A model generated the notes under the pieces. It saw only the letters and a program-made list of their open reading frames with translations, made no database searches and was not told the origin of the DNA. The position numbers were made by a program, and so were the translations under genes. Below are positions 25,768-34,899 of a stretch of 64,000 nucleotides of DNA, one piece after another. Position 1 is the stretch's first letter. Every line of letters begins with the position of its first letter. The DNA is taken from NCBI GenBank assembly GCA_036260075.1, contig DATAAM010000066.1, positions 7,921 to 71,920 on the forward strand, read 5' to 3'. Source of the DNA: DATAAM01 sp036260075. Its GTDB lineage: Bacteria; Actinomycetota; Acidimicrobiia; Acidimicrobiales; JAHWLA01.

Positions 25768-26937
25768 TCACGCGGCCAGGTCGGCGGGCGTGAGCTGCTC
25801 GGTGACGAGCCGCTCGAAGCGGGCGGGGTCGCCCGCCACGAAGCGGCGACAGAGCGGCAGCCCCTCCACGTAGCACGTCATGTACGCCCGCCACGTCGGG
25901 TCCGAGAGGAACTCGACGGTCTTGCGGGCCCGCGCTTCCGGCAGGAGCGCCCAACGGGCGAGGTAGTCGACGACGGCGTCGGGGTCGGCGCCGTCCTCGT
26001 GCAGGAGGAGGGCGGCGTTGCCGCGCACGGCGCCGAGGGCGGTGGCGGTGTCGGCCACGACCGCCACCTGTTCGGCCTCGTAGGGGATGCCGAGCGGCCG
26101 CAGGTGCTCGGCCACCACCGATTCGGGCCGCGGGCCGAGGACCACCTCGATGCCGAGGTCGGCCAGCCCTTCGGCGACGAGGCACTGCGGGGTGCCCACC
26201 AGGAAGACCGTCTCCTCGAGCTGCTGCCGGCGGCGGACGAGGCCGACCTCCTTGCGACAGTGCTCGGTGTGGTGCCCGGGGTAGGCCTCGTGCGCAACCA
26301 GCTGCGCCAGGTGGGGGCTCAGCACCGGCAGGTCCGTGTTGATCGCCACCCGGCTGCGCAGGTCGCCCAGGTAGTAGTTGAAGCCCGCCCACGGCTTGTC
26401 GGACACGAGCTCGAAGTCGACGCGCTCGCCGTCGGGCAGCCCGAACAGGCGGGCCGTCCGCTCGCGCAGGTCCTCCGCCAGCGAGGCGACCGCTCGGGCC
26501 AGCGAGTCGACCGGCACCACCTGCGCCTCCCGCCATGCGATGTAGCGCTCGCGCACGTCGCCGGTGCCGGGCAGCACCTCGTCGAGGGCGCGGTGGGCGG
26601 CGGCGAGCTCGTCCTCGTCGACCCGCCGCGGGCGGACGCCGTAGCAGGCCTCCACCTCGTCGCTGTAGGAGATGGCCTCGCCCGCGAGCTTGCGGGCGGT
26701 GGTGTGCAGCCCCACCACCTGCGCCCGCAGCCAGTGGCGCCGGCGGGCGTCGAGGTCGGCGGCGTCGAGGTCGGCGAGGAGGCGGGCGGCCTCGGCCACC
26801 AGCGCGGGGGGCGGACGACGCGGCTGCTCGGCGAGCTCCGGCGGGCCGTAGTACGCGTCGACCAGGCCGTCGACGTGCCGCCCGAGCGCCAGGCCCAGCG
26901 TCAGGTAACGGCGGACGACGTCGGCGCCGTCAGCCAA
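25768..26937 (-). CDS. DUF885-family putative metallopeptidase
   Basis: 389 residues, cytoplasmic. It carries the DUF885 signature HEAYPGHHTEHC, in which the histidines and glutamate would bind zinc, preceded by SRVAINTDLPVLSP and followed by LVGTPQCLVAEGLADL. Members are predicted zinc peptidases/carboxypeptidases, but the substrate is unknown. The likely start is TTG at 26937, overlapping the stop of the dienelactone-hydrolase-like gene by 8 nt, so the pair is coupled. Confidence 0.72.
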   Translation of the reverse strand: MADGADVVRRYLTLGLALGRHVDGLVDAYYGPPELAEQPRRPPPALVAEAARLLADLDAADLDARRRHWLRAQVVGLHTTARKLAGEAISYSDEVEACYGVRPRRVDEDELAAAHRALDEVLPGTGDVRERYIAWREAQVVPVDSLARAVASLAEDLRERTARLFGLPDGERVDFELVSDKPWAGFNYYLGDLRSRVAINTDLPVLSPHLAQLVAHEAYPGHHTEHCRKEVGLVRRRQQLEETVFLVGTPQCLVAEGLADLGIEVVLGPRPESVVAEHLRPLGIPYEAEQVAVVADTATALGAVRGNAALLLHEDGADPDAVVDYLARWALLPEARARKTVEFLSDPTWRAYMTCYVEGLPLCRRFVAGDPARFERLVTEQLTPADLAA

Positions 26938-27610
26938 GCCGCTCGCGGAAGAAGGCGAGCGACCGCTCCCACGCCTGTCGGGACGCCTCGGGGTCGTGGA
27001 CCTCGGGTCGGGTGTCGTTGAAGAACGCGTGCTGCGTACCGGGGTAGACGAACAGCTCGACCTCCTTGCCCAGCTCGCGCAGCTGTTGCTCCAGCGCGCG
27101 AGCGAGGTCGGGCGTGAAGAACTCGTCCTTCTCGGCGTAGTGGCCCTGCACGGCGGCGGCGAGCTTGGAGTAGTCGGGCTGCGCCTCGGGCCAGGGGATG
27201 AGGCCGTAGAACGGGGCCACCGCCTTCACCGCGTCGGGTCGCTGTGTGGCGAGCACGAGCGCCAAGCCGCCGCCCATGCAGAACCCGATCACGCCGACGC
27301 CCTCGCCGGTCGAGCGCTCGCGCACGAAGTCGACGGCGCCGCCCATGTCCTTGCCCGCCTGCGCCATGTTCATGGCCATCATCAGTAACCCGGCCTCGTC
27401 GGGCTCGCGCGTGGTCTCGCCGCGGTAGAGGTCGGGGGCCAGCGCCACGAAGCCTTCGGCCGCGAGGCGGTCGCACACCTCCTTGATGTGCGGCACCAAC
27501 CCCCACCACTCCTGGATGACCACCAAGCCGGGGCCGCTGCCCGACGCGGGGGTGGCCAGGTAGCCCTGCCCCGTGGCGCCGTTGCTCGGGAACTCCACCA
27601 TCTCACCCAT
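26930..27610 (-). CDS. Dienelactone hydrolase-family protein
   Basis: 226 residues, alpha/beta hydrolase with cysteine nucleophile in GFCMGGGLAL, acidic residue in HYAEKDEFFTP and histidine in GTQHAFFND, the DLH triad. IQEWWGLVPHIKEVCDRLA is the usual N-terminal block. In aromatic degradation such enzymes open dienelactones, but no such pathway surrounds it, so the substrate is open. Leaderless: minus-strand TAGCGT at 27619-27624, eight bases before the ATG. Confidence 0.85.
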   Translation of the reverse strand: MGEMVEFPSNGATGQGYLATPASGSGPGLVVIQEWWGLVPHIKEVCDRLAAEGFVALAPDLYRGETTREPDEAGLLMMAMNMAQAGKDMGGAVDFVRERSTGEGVGVIGFCMGGGLALVLATQRPDAVKAVAPFYGLIPWPEAQPDYSKLAAAVQGHYAEKDEFFTPDLARALEQQLRELGKEVELFVYPGTQHAFFNDTRPEVHDPEASRQAWERSLAFFRERLG

Positions 27611-27618
27611 GGCCGCGC

Positions 27619-27624
27619 ACGCTA
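27619..27624 (-). promoter_or_regulatory. -10 box of dienelactone hydrolase gene
   Basis: TAGCGT on the minus strand, eight bases before ATG 27610. Confidence 0.45.
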
Positions 27625-27660
27625 CCGCGGCCTCGTCGTCGCGGCCCGACCCTCCAGGGG

Positions 27661-28119
27661 TCAGTAGGTGCCGACCAGCTTGGCGTGGTCCCAGGACACC
27701 ACGCGAGCCACGTCGATGCGCACGGCAACGCGCTTGGCCCCCATCTGCTCGAGGGCCGGCAGCGCCGTCCCTTCGAACGGCCCGGTGTAGCGCTCGTGCA
27801 CACTGCGGCCGACCGCCAGCACGCTCTCGCGGTCGTCGAGCACAGTCGCGCGGCCGACGATCTCGACGCCGCGCAGCTCGTGGTAGGCCTCACCGGTCTC
27901 CACCAGGCAGGTGATGCGCGGGTCGCGTCGGAGGTTGACGACCTTCTGCGACTTGCCGTACGTCCAGAACGCAGGCGACCCGTCGAGGAAGCCGTACCAC
28001 ATGGCCACCAGGTGCGGCTGCCCGTCGGGGCCGATCGTGGCCACGTTCATGGTGTGGCGGCCGTCGAGGAAGGCGTGGACCTCCTCGTCGGTCATCCTGA
28101 TCAGGTCGCGACGGCTCAT
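27661..28119 (-). CDS. PPOX-class (pyridoxamine-phosphate-oxidase-like) flavin/F420 protein
   Basis: 152 residues, split beta-barrel. MTDEEVHAFLDGRHTMNVATIGPDGQPHLVAMWYGF, FWTYGKSQKVVNLRRDPRITCLVETG and VEIVGRATVLDD match actinobacterial FDOR/PPOX proteins that use F420 or FMN. Cofactor and substrate cannot be told from sequence. ATG 28119 lies 4 nt after the stop of the eIF2B-like gene; likely one operon 29419 to 27661. Confidence 0.8.
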   Translation of the reverse strand: MSRRDLIRMTDEEVHAFLDGRHTMNVATIGPDGQPHLVAMWYGFLDGSPAFWTYGKSQKVVNLRRDPRITCLVETGEAYHELRGVEIVGRATVLDDRESVLAVGRSVHERYTGPFEGTALPALEQMGAKRVAVRIDVARVVSWDHAKLVGTY

Positions 28120-28123
28120 GTCG

Positions 28124-28903
28124 TCAGTCGAGCGGCTTCAACAGCTCGGGCGCCACTCCGCAGGTGGGCTCGGTGCCGCCCGCGCCGACCACCTCGTCGA
28201 CCACGTCGAGGGGCACCACCTCCTCCGGCCGGTCCCACGGCTCTCCCCCGTCCGCCGACAGCCGATCGAGCAACGCCTCCCACAACGCGGCGGGGAGCAT
28301 TCGACCCACGCCGGCCACCAACCAGACGGCTGTTCCTGTCTGCCGCGCCACCGAGGCGGCCGCCCGCGCCCCGGCAGCGGCCACGAAGCCGTCGGGCCCG
28401 ATCGCCGACGCTTCCAGCAGCACGAGGTCGGACTCGGCCGCCGCCGCCCCCACGCCACTGTCGGGCACGTCGAGGGCGTCGACGCCCGCATTGCGGAGCC
28501 GTCGCGAGAACGAGCGACCTTCGCCGCCCGCATCGACCACCAGCAGCTCCAAGTCGGCCCGTCGGCGCACCGCCTCGCCCGCCAGCTCGGGCCAGCCGAA
28601 CACGAGGACGCTGGCGTCGTCCGGCAGGCGGGCCACCAGCACCTGGGCCGAGCCGTCGGCGTCGAGCTGGTCGGCGGACCGCCAGGCTTCGGCCACCGGC
28701 TCGGAGGCGGTGAGCATCCGTGACGCCAGCCACCACATCGGCCCGGACGTGGGATGGCGTTCGACCAGCCGACGGCAGGCCGTGACCAGGCCGGGTGGAT
28801 CGTCCGCGAAGGAGGCCAGCGCGCCGGCCGCTTCCCGGACCAGGAGGGCGTGCCCGACGCCGTCCGACCGAGCGACGTGACGGAGGCGCTCGATCGGGTG
28901 CAC
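28124..28903 (-). CDS. eIF-2B/ribose-1,5-bisphosphate isomerase-like protein
   Basis: 259 residues. The C-terminal half (DADGSAQVLVARLPDDASVLVFGWPEL ... LLVVDAGGEGRSFSRRLRNAGVDALDVPDSGV ... DLVLLEASAIGPDGFVAAAGARAAASVARQTGTAVWLVAG) follows the Rossmann-like fold of the IF-2B alpha family, which includes sugar-phosphate isomerases. Key catalytic residues cannot be assigned with confidence. The GTG start directly abuts the upstream stop codon. Confidence 0.5.
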   Translation of the reverse strand: MHPIERLRHVARSDGVGHALLVREAAGALASFADDPPGLVTACRRLVERHPTSGPMWWLASRMLTASEPVAEAWRSADQLDADGSAQVLVARLPDDASVLVFGWPELAGEAVRRRADLELLVVDAGGEGRSFSRRLRNAGVDALDVPDSGVGAAAAESDLVLLEASAIGPDGFVAAAGARAAASVARQTGTAVWLVAGVGRMLPAALWEALLDRLSADGGEPWDRPEEVVPLDVVDEVVGAGGTEPTCGVAPELLKPLD

Positions 28904-29419
28904 CTACACAGGTTTCCAGATCATCAAGGCCAGGATCACCACGACGGTCAGGTTGAGGACGGCGCCGACGACGGCCACCGTCCTGCCCCGCTGCTCCAGC
29001 TCCACCGCCTGGGGCGGCGGGCCCGCAGTGGCGCCCTGGGGCGGCGGGGGGCCCATGTCGACGAGCTCGGCCATCAGCACGCGCATGCGCTTGACGGCAG
29101 GCTGGAGCAGCCCGTGCGAAAGGCCGACGGCGATCACGAACAGCCCCATCGACAGCGAGACCCACAGGTCGCCGAAGGACCAGGCGTCGTCGCCGGCCAC
29201 GACCAGCAGCACGCCGAAGACGAACACGAGGTAGATGAAGAGCTCGGCCACCCGGCTCACGAAGACGGTGGCGTCGGTGATCGCCAGGGCCTCGGCACCG
29301 CGGCGCTTCTTCGCCTCGTTGCCGTACAGTCCGTTGAGCATCACCGCGCCGAAACCCACCACCGCGGACAGGATGTGGAGCACGAGAAGCGTCTTGTAGA
29401 TCCCGCTGTCGATGCCCAC
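28904..29419 (-). CDS. DUF2269-like four-helix membrane protein
   Basis: 171 residues with four predicted membrane segments (LLVLHILSAVVGFGAVML, LFIYLVFVFGVLLVV, LFVIAVGLSHGLL and AVVGAVLNLTVVVILALMIW) and a cytoplasmic Pro/Gly loop. A histidine in the first helix is common in such small membrane proteins. Function unknown. The start is set at GTG 29419, with AAAGGGG six bases upstream; a longer reading to 29527 would add a basic, non-membrane tail without support. Confidence 0.6.
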   Translation of the reverse strand: MGIDSGIYKTLLVLHILSAVVGFGAVMLNGLYGNEAKKRRGAEALAITDATVFVSRVAELFIYLVFVFGVLLVVAGDDAWSFGDLWVSLSMGLFVIAVGLSHGLLQPAVKRMRVLMAELVDMGPPPPQGATAGPPPQAVELEQRGRTVAVVGAVLNLTVVVILALMIWKPV

Positions 29420-29473
29420 GGGTGGCCCCTTTCTGCGGCGTCGGCTGCTTCGCACGTGCGAGGGTAGTGCGGC

Positions 29474-29479
29474 TACCTT
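29474..29479 (+). promoter_or_regulatory. -10 box, leaderless promoter
   Basis: TACCTT eight bases before GTG 29488. Confidence 0.45.
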
Positions 29480-29487
29480 CTGCCGCC

Positions 29488-29976
29488 GTGGCAAGCAACC
29501 CCCCTCCCGATCTGACGCTCGCGCCACTGGACGGGCCGCCTCGCTCGGTCGAGCACCTCCTCACGCTGTTCGACCTCTGCTTCGTCGCGCTCGACCCGTT
29601 CACGCACGAGAGCGCGTGGATCCTGGAGACAGCGGGTCGCATCCTCTCGACGTTCGACCAGGCCGACGTGCGGGTGGCCATCGTCTGCACCGGCACGCCC
29701 GAGGAGTGCCGCATGTTCCTCGGCCCGTGGGCCAAGAGCATCCTCACGTTCGCCGATGCCGACCGCACGGTGGTGAAGTCCTTCGGCCTCGAACGACTTC
29801 CCGCGCTGGTGCACCTCGGCATCGACGGCACGGTGCTCGGCGTCGCCGAGGGCTGGCGCCCCGCCGAGTGGAAGGCCATCACCGACAACCTGGCCAAGCG
29901 CATGGCGTGGACCGCCCCCGTGATCCCCGTGGCGGGCGATCCCGCCCCCTTCGAGGGCACTCCCGCGCTCGGCTAG
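29488..29976 (+). CDS. Thioredoxin-like-fold protein without active-site cysteines
   Basis: 162 residues. Strand/helix order, the cis-proline-like RLPALVHLGIDGTVLGVAEGW and the AADVRVAIVCTG-type strand resemble thioredoxin/peroxiredoxin proteins, but the expected CxxC position reads FDLCFVALDPFTHESAW, so redox chemistry is doubtful. GTG start fits the leaderless -10. The C-terminal PAPFEGTPALG is encoded again 27 nt beyond the stop (30003-30035). Confidence 0.55.
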   Translation: MASNPPPDLTLAPLDGPPRSVEHLLTLFDLCFVALDPFTHESAWILETAGRILSTFDQADVRVAIVCTGTPEECRMFLGPWAKSILTFADADRTVVKSFGLERLPALVHLGIDGTVLGVAEGWRPAEWKAITDNLAKRMAWTAPVIPVAGDPAPFEGTPALG

Positions 29977-30002
29977 TAGCGGCGAGGCGGACTACTCGAC
30001 GA

Positions 30003-30035
30003 CCCGCCCCCTTCGAGGGGACGCCGGCGCTCGGC
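30003..30035 (+). repeat. Out-of-frame second copy of the upstream gene's 3' end
   Basis: 33 bases that encode PAPFEGTPALG exactly as 29941-29973 do, with three differences, all at third codon positions and synonymous. The copy is shifted +2 relative to the upstream frame and lies after its stop. It looks like a coding duplication remnant. Confidence 0.6.
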
Positions 30036-30052
30036 CGGCGCGGCGTGCCGGC

Positions 30053-31435
30053 CTACTTGACGATCCCGCCCTTCGTCATCGAGAGCGTGTCGAGGGCCTT
30101 GTCGAGCTCGGCGTCGGTCATCCACCCGCGCTCGAGCACCAGCTCACGGATGGAGCGGCCCGTCTTGGTCGACTCCTTGATGACCTCGGCCGCCTTCTCG
30201 TAGCCGATGTAGGGGTTGAGTGACGTGCCGATGGACGGCGACGACTCGGCGTACTGCTTGCACCGCTCCACATCGGCCTCGATGCCGACGATGCACTTGT
30301 CGGCGAACACCCGGCTCACCGACGCCAGCAACCGGATCGACTCGAGCAGGTTGCGGGCGATGACCGGCAGCATGACGTTGAGCTCGAGGTTGCCCGCCGC
30401 TCCGCCGAAGGCGACGGCGGCGTCGTTGCCGATCACCTGCGACACGACCTGGCACACGGCCTCGGGCACCACCGGGTTGACCTTGCCCGGCATGATCGAC
30501 GAGCCCGGCTGGAGGTCGGGGATGCGGATCTCGGCCAGCCCGGTGCGCGGGCCGCTGCCCATCCAACGCAGGTCGTTGGCGATCTTGTAAAGCGACACGG
30601 CGATCGTGCGCAACACGCCGCTGCACTCGACGAGCGCGTCGCGAGCGCCCTGGGCCTCGAAGTGGTCGCGCGCTTCCGTGAGCGGCAGGCCGGTGGTCTC
30701 GGCCAAGCGGGCGATGACGCCCTTGGCGAACGTCTTCGGCGCGTTGATGCCGGTGCCGACAGCCGTGCCGCCGAGTGGAAGCTCGCCCACGCGGGGCAGC
30801 GCGGCGCGGATGCGCTCGATGCCGATCTCGATCGCCTGGGCGTAGCCGCCGAACTCCTGGCCCAACGTGACCGGCGTGGCGTCCATGAGGTGCGTGCGCC
30901 CCGACTTCACGACCGCCTTGAACTCACGCTGCTTCTTCCGCAACGCCTTCGCCAGGTGCTCGAGCGCCGGGACGAGGTCGTGCACGAGGCCCTGGCAGGC
31001 GGCGATGTGGATGGCGGACGGGAACACGTCGTTCGACGACTGTGAGGCGTTCACGTGGTCGTTGGGATGGACCTTCCCGCCGAGCTTCTCCGACGCCAGC
31101 GTGGCCAGGACCTCGTTGGCGTTCATGTTGGAGGACGTGCCCGAGCCCGTCTGATAGACGTCGATGGGGAACTGGTCGTCCCACCGACCGTCCGCCACTT
31201 CGCGAGCCGCTTCGTGTATCGCGTTCGCGATGTCCTTGTCGAGCACTCGGAGGCGGGCGTTGACGAGCGCGGCGGCCCCTTTGATCTCGGCGAGCGCCCT
31301 GATCAGCAGGCGGTCGATGGTGAGGCCGGAGATCGGGAAGTTCTCGACGGCCCGCTGGGTCTGGGCCGCCCACTTGGCGTCGGCGGGCACCTGGACCTCG
31401 CCCATGGAGTCGTGCTCGATGCGAACGTCCGTCAT
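30053..31435 (-). CDS. fumC: Class II fumarate hydratase
   Basis: Interconverts fumarate and L-malate in the TCA cycle. 460 residues, iron-independent homotetramer type. Typical blocks: [48 protein letters not shown], the signature [12 protein letters not shown] and [13 protein letters not shown]. The ATG at 31435 is leaderless (-10 TACCGT, minus strand, 31443-31448, seven bases upstream) and shares its promoter core with the divergent NlpC/P60 gene. Confidence 0.95.
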   Translation of the reverse strand: MTDVRIEHDSMGEVQVPADAKWAAQTQRAVENFPISGLTIDRLLIRALAEIKGAAALVNARLRVLDKDIANAIHEAAREVADGRWDDQFPIDVYQTGSGTSSNMNANEVLATLASEKLGGKVHPNDHVNASQSSNDVFPSAIHIAACQGLVHDLVPALEHLAKALRKKQREFKAVVKSGRTHLMDATPVTLGQEFGGYAQAIEIGIERIRAALPRVGELPLGGTAVGTGINAPKTFAKGVIARLAETTGLPLTEARDHFEAQGARDALVECSGVLRTIAVSLYKIANDLRWMGSGPRTGLAEIRIPDLQPGSSIMPGKVNPVVPEAVCQVVSQVIGNDAAVAFGGAAGNLELNVMLPVIARNLLESIRLLASVSRVFADKCIVGIEADVERCKQYAESSPSIGTSLNPYIGYEKAAEVIKESTKTGRSIRELVLERGWMTDAELDKALDTLSMTKGGIVK

Positions 31436-31442
31436 ACGGCCG

Positions 31443-31452
31443 ACGGTAGCGT
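31443..31452. promoter_or_regulatory. Bidirectional promoter with overlapping -10 boxes
   Basis: ACGGTAGCGT. The plus strand reads TAGCGT (31447-31452), eight bases before GTG 31461. The minus strand reads TACCGT (31448-31443), seven bases before ATG 31435. The two boxes share the central TA, so polymerase would bind in either orientation at the same site. Confidence 0.6.
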
Positions 31453-31460
31453 GGGGTCTC

Positions 31461-32600
31461 GTGACCCGTCCCATCCGGGCCGTCGGTCTCCTCGTCGCCT
31501 GCCTCGTGGCCACCGCGACCGCCCCGCTGCCCGCCTCCGCCGACACCGTCGCCGAGAAGCGGGCGGAGGCCGAACGCATCGCGGCCGAGCTCGAGGAGCA
31601 GGGCAGGCGCATCAGCGTCCTGGCCGAGCAGGTGAACAACGCCCGCCTCGAAGCCGAGCGCGTGGAGGCGGCGGCGGCCGCGGCGGCGGCCGACCTGGCG
31701 CAGGCCGAGCGCGAGGTGGAGGCGTCCCAGGCGCGGCTGAAGGTCCAGGCCGTAAACGCCTACGTCCGCGGCGGCCGGCTTCCCACCGTGCAGGAGATCG
31801 TCGGCGGCAACCCCGAGGAGATGGGCGTGCGCAACACGTACGTGCGCACGGTGCTGCGGCAGGAGCGGGACGCGTTGGAGGCGCTGCGGTCGGCGCGCGA
31901 GGAGCGCAGTGCACGGAAGGCCGCGTTGGAGGACACCCGGCGTGCCGCGCGGGACGCGTTGGCTGCCGTGGAGTCGAGTCGTCGGGAAGCCGCAACCGCC
32001 GAGGCGCAACAGCGGGCGACGTTGGGCCGGGTGCAGGGCGAGCTGGCGGCGCTCGTCGAGGCCGACCGCAGGCGGCGCGAGGAGGAGGCCGCCCGCCGGG
32101 CACGCGAGGAGCTGGCCCGACGACAGGCGGCCGAGGAGGCCGAGCGGCGGCGGCGGGCCGCCGAGGAGGAGGCCCGCCGGGCCCGCACGCCGAGCACCAC
32201 CCCGAGCACCGCGCCGGGCGGCGAGGCGAGCGCGCCCGCACGGCCGCCCGCGGCCGGGGCCGACGCGGCCGTGGCCGAGGCCAAGCGCCAGCTCGGCAAG
32301 CCCTACCAATGGGGCGCCGCCGGGCCCGACAGCTTCGACTGCTCCGGCCTCACGCAGTGGGCGTGGAAGGCAGGCGGTCGCTCGTTGCCCCATTCGTCGC
32401 AGGCGCAGTACAGCGCCACCAGCCGGGTCGCCTTGAACGACCTGCAACCGGGCGACCTCGTCTTCTACGGCAGCCCGATCCACCACGTCGGCATCTACGT
32501 GGGCAACGGCCAGATGGTCGAGGCGTCGGAGACCGGCACGCCGGTTCGCTACGCCTCGATCTTCCGACGCGACTACGTGGGCGCGGGCCGCGTGGGCTGA
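31461..32600 (+). CDS. Secreted NlpC/P60 peptidoglycan endopeptidase (RipA-like)
   Basis: 379 residues: signal peptide (ending near PASADT), a long coiled coil (about 30-240) rich in Ala, Glu and Arg, a Thr/Pro linker, and a C-terminal NlpC/P60 domain with catalytic Cys in [13 protein letters not shown] and His in [15 protein letters not shown]. It should cleave stem-peptide bonds during cell separation; coiled coils in this family restrain the enzyme. GTG start, leaderless. The 3' end overlaps the XRE gene by 28 nt. Confidence 0.88.
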   Translation: MTRPIRAVGLLVACLVATATAPLPASADTVAEKRAEAERIAAELEEQGRRISVLAEQVNNARLEAERVEAAAAAAAADLAQAEREVEASQARLKVQAVNAYVRGGRLPTVQEIVGGNPEEMGVRNTYVRTVLRQERDALEALRSAREERSARKAALEDTRRAARDALAAVESSRREAATAEAQQRATLGRVQGELAALVEADRRRREEEAARRAREELARRQAAEEAERRRRAAEEEARRARTPSTTPSTAPGGEASAPARPPAAGADAAVAEAKRQLGKPYQWGAAGPDSFDCSGLTQWAWKAGGRSLPHSSQAQYSATSRVALNDLQPGDLVFYGSPIHHVGIYVGNGQMVEASETGTPVRYASIFRRDYVGAGRVG

Positions 32601-32842
32601 TCGACCAAGTCGTCGAGCAGGGCGCCCGGCCGCACGCCGAGGCCTCGCGCCAACCGCAGAATCGTCACCAGCGTGGGACTCGTCTCGCCCTTCTCCATGT
32701 GTGTGATGAAGGTACGGTGCAGGCCGGCCAGCTCGCCCAGTCGCTCCTGGGTCAGCCCGGCCGCTCGCCGCAACGAACGCAGCCGGCGACCGAACTTGCG
32801 CTTGGCGTCGGCGTCGGCGTCGCCGGGCGGCCCGTCCCCCAC
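32573..32842 (-). CDS. XRE-family helix-turn-helix regulator
   Basis: 89 residues, nearly only one HTH domain (FGRRLRSLRRAAGLTQERLGELAGLHRTFITHMEKGETSPTLVTILRLARGLGV). DNA-binding repressor type with no sensor domain. GTG start. Divergent from the quinone oxidoreductase gene across 66 bp, which it may regulate (inference). A TGCAAT lies eight bases upstream of its start as a weak -10. Confidence 0.85.
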   Translation of the reverse strand: MGDGPPGDADADAKRKFGRRLRSLRRAAGLTQERLGELAGLHRTFITHMEKGETSPTLVTILRLARGLGVRPGALLDDLVDQPTRPAPT

Positions 32843-32908
32843 GGCTCGTCATTGCATGAAATTGGGGCCGAAAGGTCTACTGCATACTCCTAGCAATCGG
32901 AGGTTTTT

Positions 32909-33856
32909 TTGCGAGCAGCAACGATTCGCGACGGCGCGGTCGTCGTCGCCGAGCACCCCGAACCCGTGCCGGGCGTCGGCGAGGTGCTCGTGCGGGTGCG
33001 GGCCGCGGGCGTCAACAACGCCGACCTCCTGCAGGCCAAGGGGTTCTATCCCGCGCCTCCCGGGAGCCCGCCCGACATCCCTGGCCTGGAGCTGGCGGGT
33101 GAGGTGGTGGCCGTGGGCCCGGAGGCCCGTCGCTTCGCCGTCGGTGACCGGGTGATGGCAGTGGTCGGCGGCGGCGGGCAGGCCGAGCTGGCCGTGGTGC
33201 ACGAGCGGGCAGCCATGCCCGTGCCGGGCGGATTGTCGTGGGAGGAGGCGGGCGGGCTGCCCGAGGCCTACACCACGGCGCACGACGCCCTGTTCACCCA
33301 GTGCGGCCTGTCCGTGGGCGAGCGCGTCTGCATCCACGGTGCAGCCGGCGGGGTGGGGTCGGCGGCCGTGCACCTGGCATCGGCGGCCGGGGCGCGGGTG
33401 GTGGCCACGGTGCGGAACCCGCAGCTGCGCGAGGCAGTGGCGACGTTGGGCAAGGGCGTGGTCGTCGTCGACCCCGACGGGTTCGGCGACCACGGGCCGT
33501 TCGACGTGGTGCTCGAGCTGATCGGCGCACCCAACCTGCCCGCCGACGTCGGCTCGCTGGCCGAGGGCGGGCGCATCGCGGTGATCGGGGTCGGCGCCGG
33601 TGCGAGCGCCCAGCTCGACCTCCTGACGCTGATGGCCCGCCGCGGCCGCATCTTCGCCTCCACCCTGCGGGCTCGTCCGCTGGAGGGCAAGGCGAGCGCC
33701 GCCCGCTTGGTGGAGCGTCACGTGCTGCCCCTGTTCGAGGACGGCCGGGCCCGGGTGCCGGTGGCCGCCACGTTCCCGCTCGACGAGGTAGCCGCCGCCT
33801 ACGAGCGCTTCGCCGCAGGCGGCAAGCTGGGCAAGCTCGTGCTCACGACGGGTTGA
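32909..33856 (+). CDS. NADPH:quinone oxidoreductase-like zinc-free MDR protein
   Basis: 315 residues, medium-chain dehydrogenase/reductase: GROES-like N-terminus (VRAAGVNNADLLQAKGFYP), GDRVMAVVGGGGQAE, Rossmann motif IHGAAGGVGSAAVHLA and the C-terminal AAYERFAAGGKLGKLVL. The zinc ligands of alcohol dehydrogenases are absent, as in quinone oxidoreductases. The start is TTG at 32909, supported by GGAGG at 32899-32903 five bases upstream. The stop overlaps the radical SAM gene by 14 nt. Confidence 0.87.
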   Translation: MRAATIRDGAVVVAEHPEPVPGVGEVLVRVRAAGVNNADLLQAKGFYPAPPGSPPDIPGLELAGEVVAVGPEARRFAVGDRVMAVVGGGGQAELAVVHERAAMPVPGGLSWEEAGGLPEAYTTAHDALFTQCGLSVGERVCIHGAAGGVGSAAVHLASAAGARVVATVRNPQLREAVATLGKGVVVVDPDGFGDHGPFDVVLELIGAPNLPADVGSLAEGGRIAVIGVGAGASAQLDLLTLMARRGRIFASTLRARPLEGKASAARLVERHVLPLFEDGRARVPVAATFPLDEVAAAYERFAAGGKLGKLVLTTG

Positions 33857-34889
33857 GCAGCGACAGCTGCGCAGCCTGAGGCTCCACCGCGGGCGCCGGT
33901 GTCCGAGGCGGTCGGGCCGACCGCAGTGGCGGGGCGACGACGCCGCCCGCGGCTCGGACGATCTCGCGCACGGCTTCGGCCAGCGCGTCCTGTTCCTTCC
34001 GGGGCAGGTAGGACCGACGGTACCGGCGCTCGTAGTCGTCGACGAGCTCGGGGTGGGCACCGCGCAGCCAGCCCATGAAGTGGTCGCGCACGCCGGGGCG
34101 CAGGTGCAGCGCGATCGGCGTGACGGAGACGGCGCCGGCGGCGACGCCGGCCTGCACCACCGCCTCCAGCTGCTCCGGCCGGTCGGAGAGCCCCGGCAGC
34201 ACGGGAGCGACCAGCACGCCGCACGGGATGCCCGCCTCGTTGAGCCTTCGCACCGCCTCGACGCGGCGGCGCGGGTGGGGGGTGCCCGGCTCGCTCGCCT
34301 TCCACACGGCCTCGTCGAGCGTGCTGATCGAGAGGTTGACGCGGACATCGGTGTGGCGAGCGGCCTCGAGGAGCACGTCGAGGTCGCGGAGGATCAGCGT
34401 GGACTTGGTGAGGATGGAGAACGGGTTGCCCGCCTCGCCCAGCACGCGGACGATGCCCCGGGTGAGGTGGTACTTGCCCTCCGCCCGTTGGTAGGGGTCG
34501 GTGTTGGTGCCCATCGCGATGTGGTCGCCGTGCCGGCGCGGGGAGCGCAGCTCGGCCCGGAGCCGCTCCACGGCGTTGACCTTGACGACGAGCTTGCGCT
34601 CGAAGTCGTCGCCGATGTCGAGGCCGAGGTATTCGTGGGTGGGACGGGCGAAGCAGTAGGTACAGGCGTGGCTGCAACCTCGGTAGGCGTTGATCGTGTA
34701 GCGGAAGGGCACGCGGGAGGCGGCGGGCACCTCGTTGACGATCCGCTTGGCGTTGACGTGGAGGAACTCGAGCCCGCGGAGCTCCCCTGTGCCCACATGC
34801 CGCTCGACCAGCTCCTCGTCGCGGAAGAGCGCGGCCTGGCCTTCGCTGTCGTCGGCGAGCTTCCAGCGCAGCTCGGTGATCCCGGGCAT
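33843..34889 (-). CDS. Rv2578c-type radical SAM protein (SPL-like)
   Basis: 348 residues. The 4Fe-4S/SAM motif is C-S-H-A-C-T-Y-C (YRGCSHACTYCFARPTHEYLG), then KVNAVERLRAEL, MGTNTDPYQRAEGKYHLTRGI and TKSTLILRD, as in the Rv2578c group related to spore photoproduct lyase. A DNA-lesion or nucleotide substrate is plausible but unproven. A LexA box precedes its TATACT -10, so it belongs to the SOS response here. Start ATG 34889. Confidence 0.85.
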   Translation of the reverse strand: MPGITELRWKLADDSEGQAALFRDEELVERHVGTGELRGLEFLHVNAKRIVNEVPAASRVPFRYTINAYRGCSHACTYCFARPTHEYLGLDIGDDFERKLVVKVNAVERLRAELRSPRRHGDHIAMGTNTDPYQRAEGKYHLTRGIVRVLGEAGNPFSILTKSTLILRDLDVLLEAARHTDVRVNLSISTLDEAVWKASEPGTPHPRRRVEAVRRLNEAGIPCGVLVAPVLPGLSDRPEQLEAVVQAGVAAGAVSVTPIALHLRPGVRDHFMGWLRGAHPELVDDYERRYRRSYLPRKEQDALAEAVREIVRAAGGVVAPPLRSARPPRTPAPAVEPQAAQLSLLNPS

Positions 34890-34899
34890 GAGGATCGCG

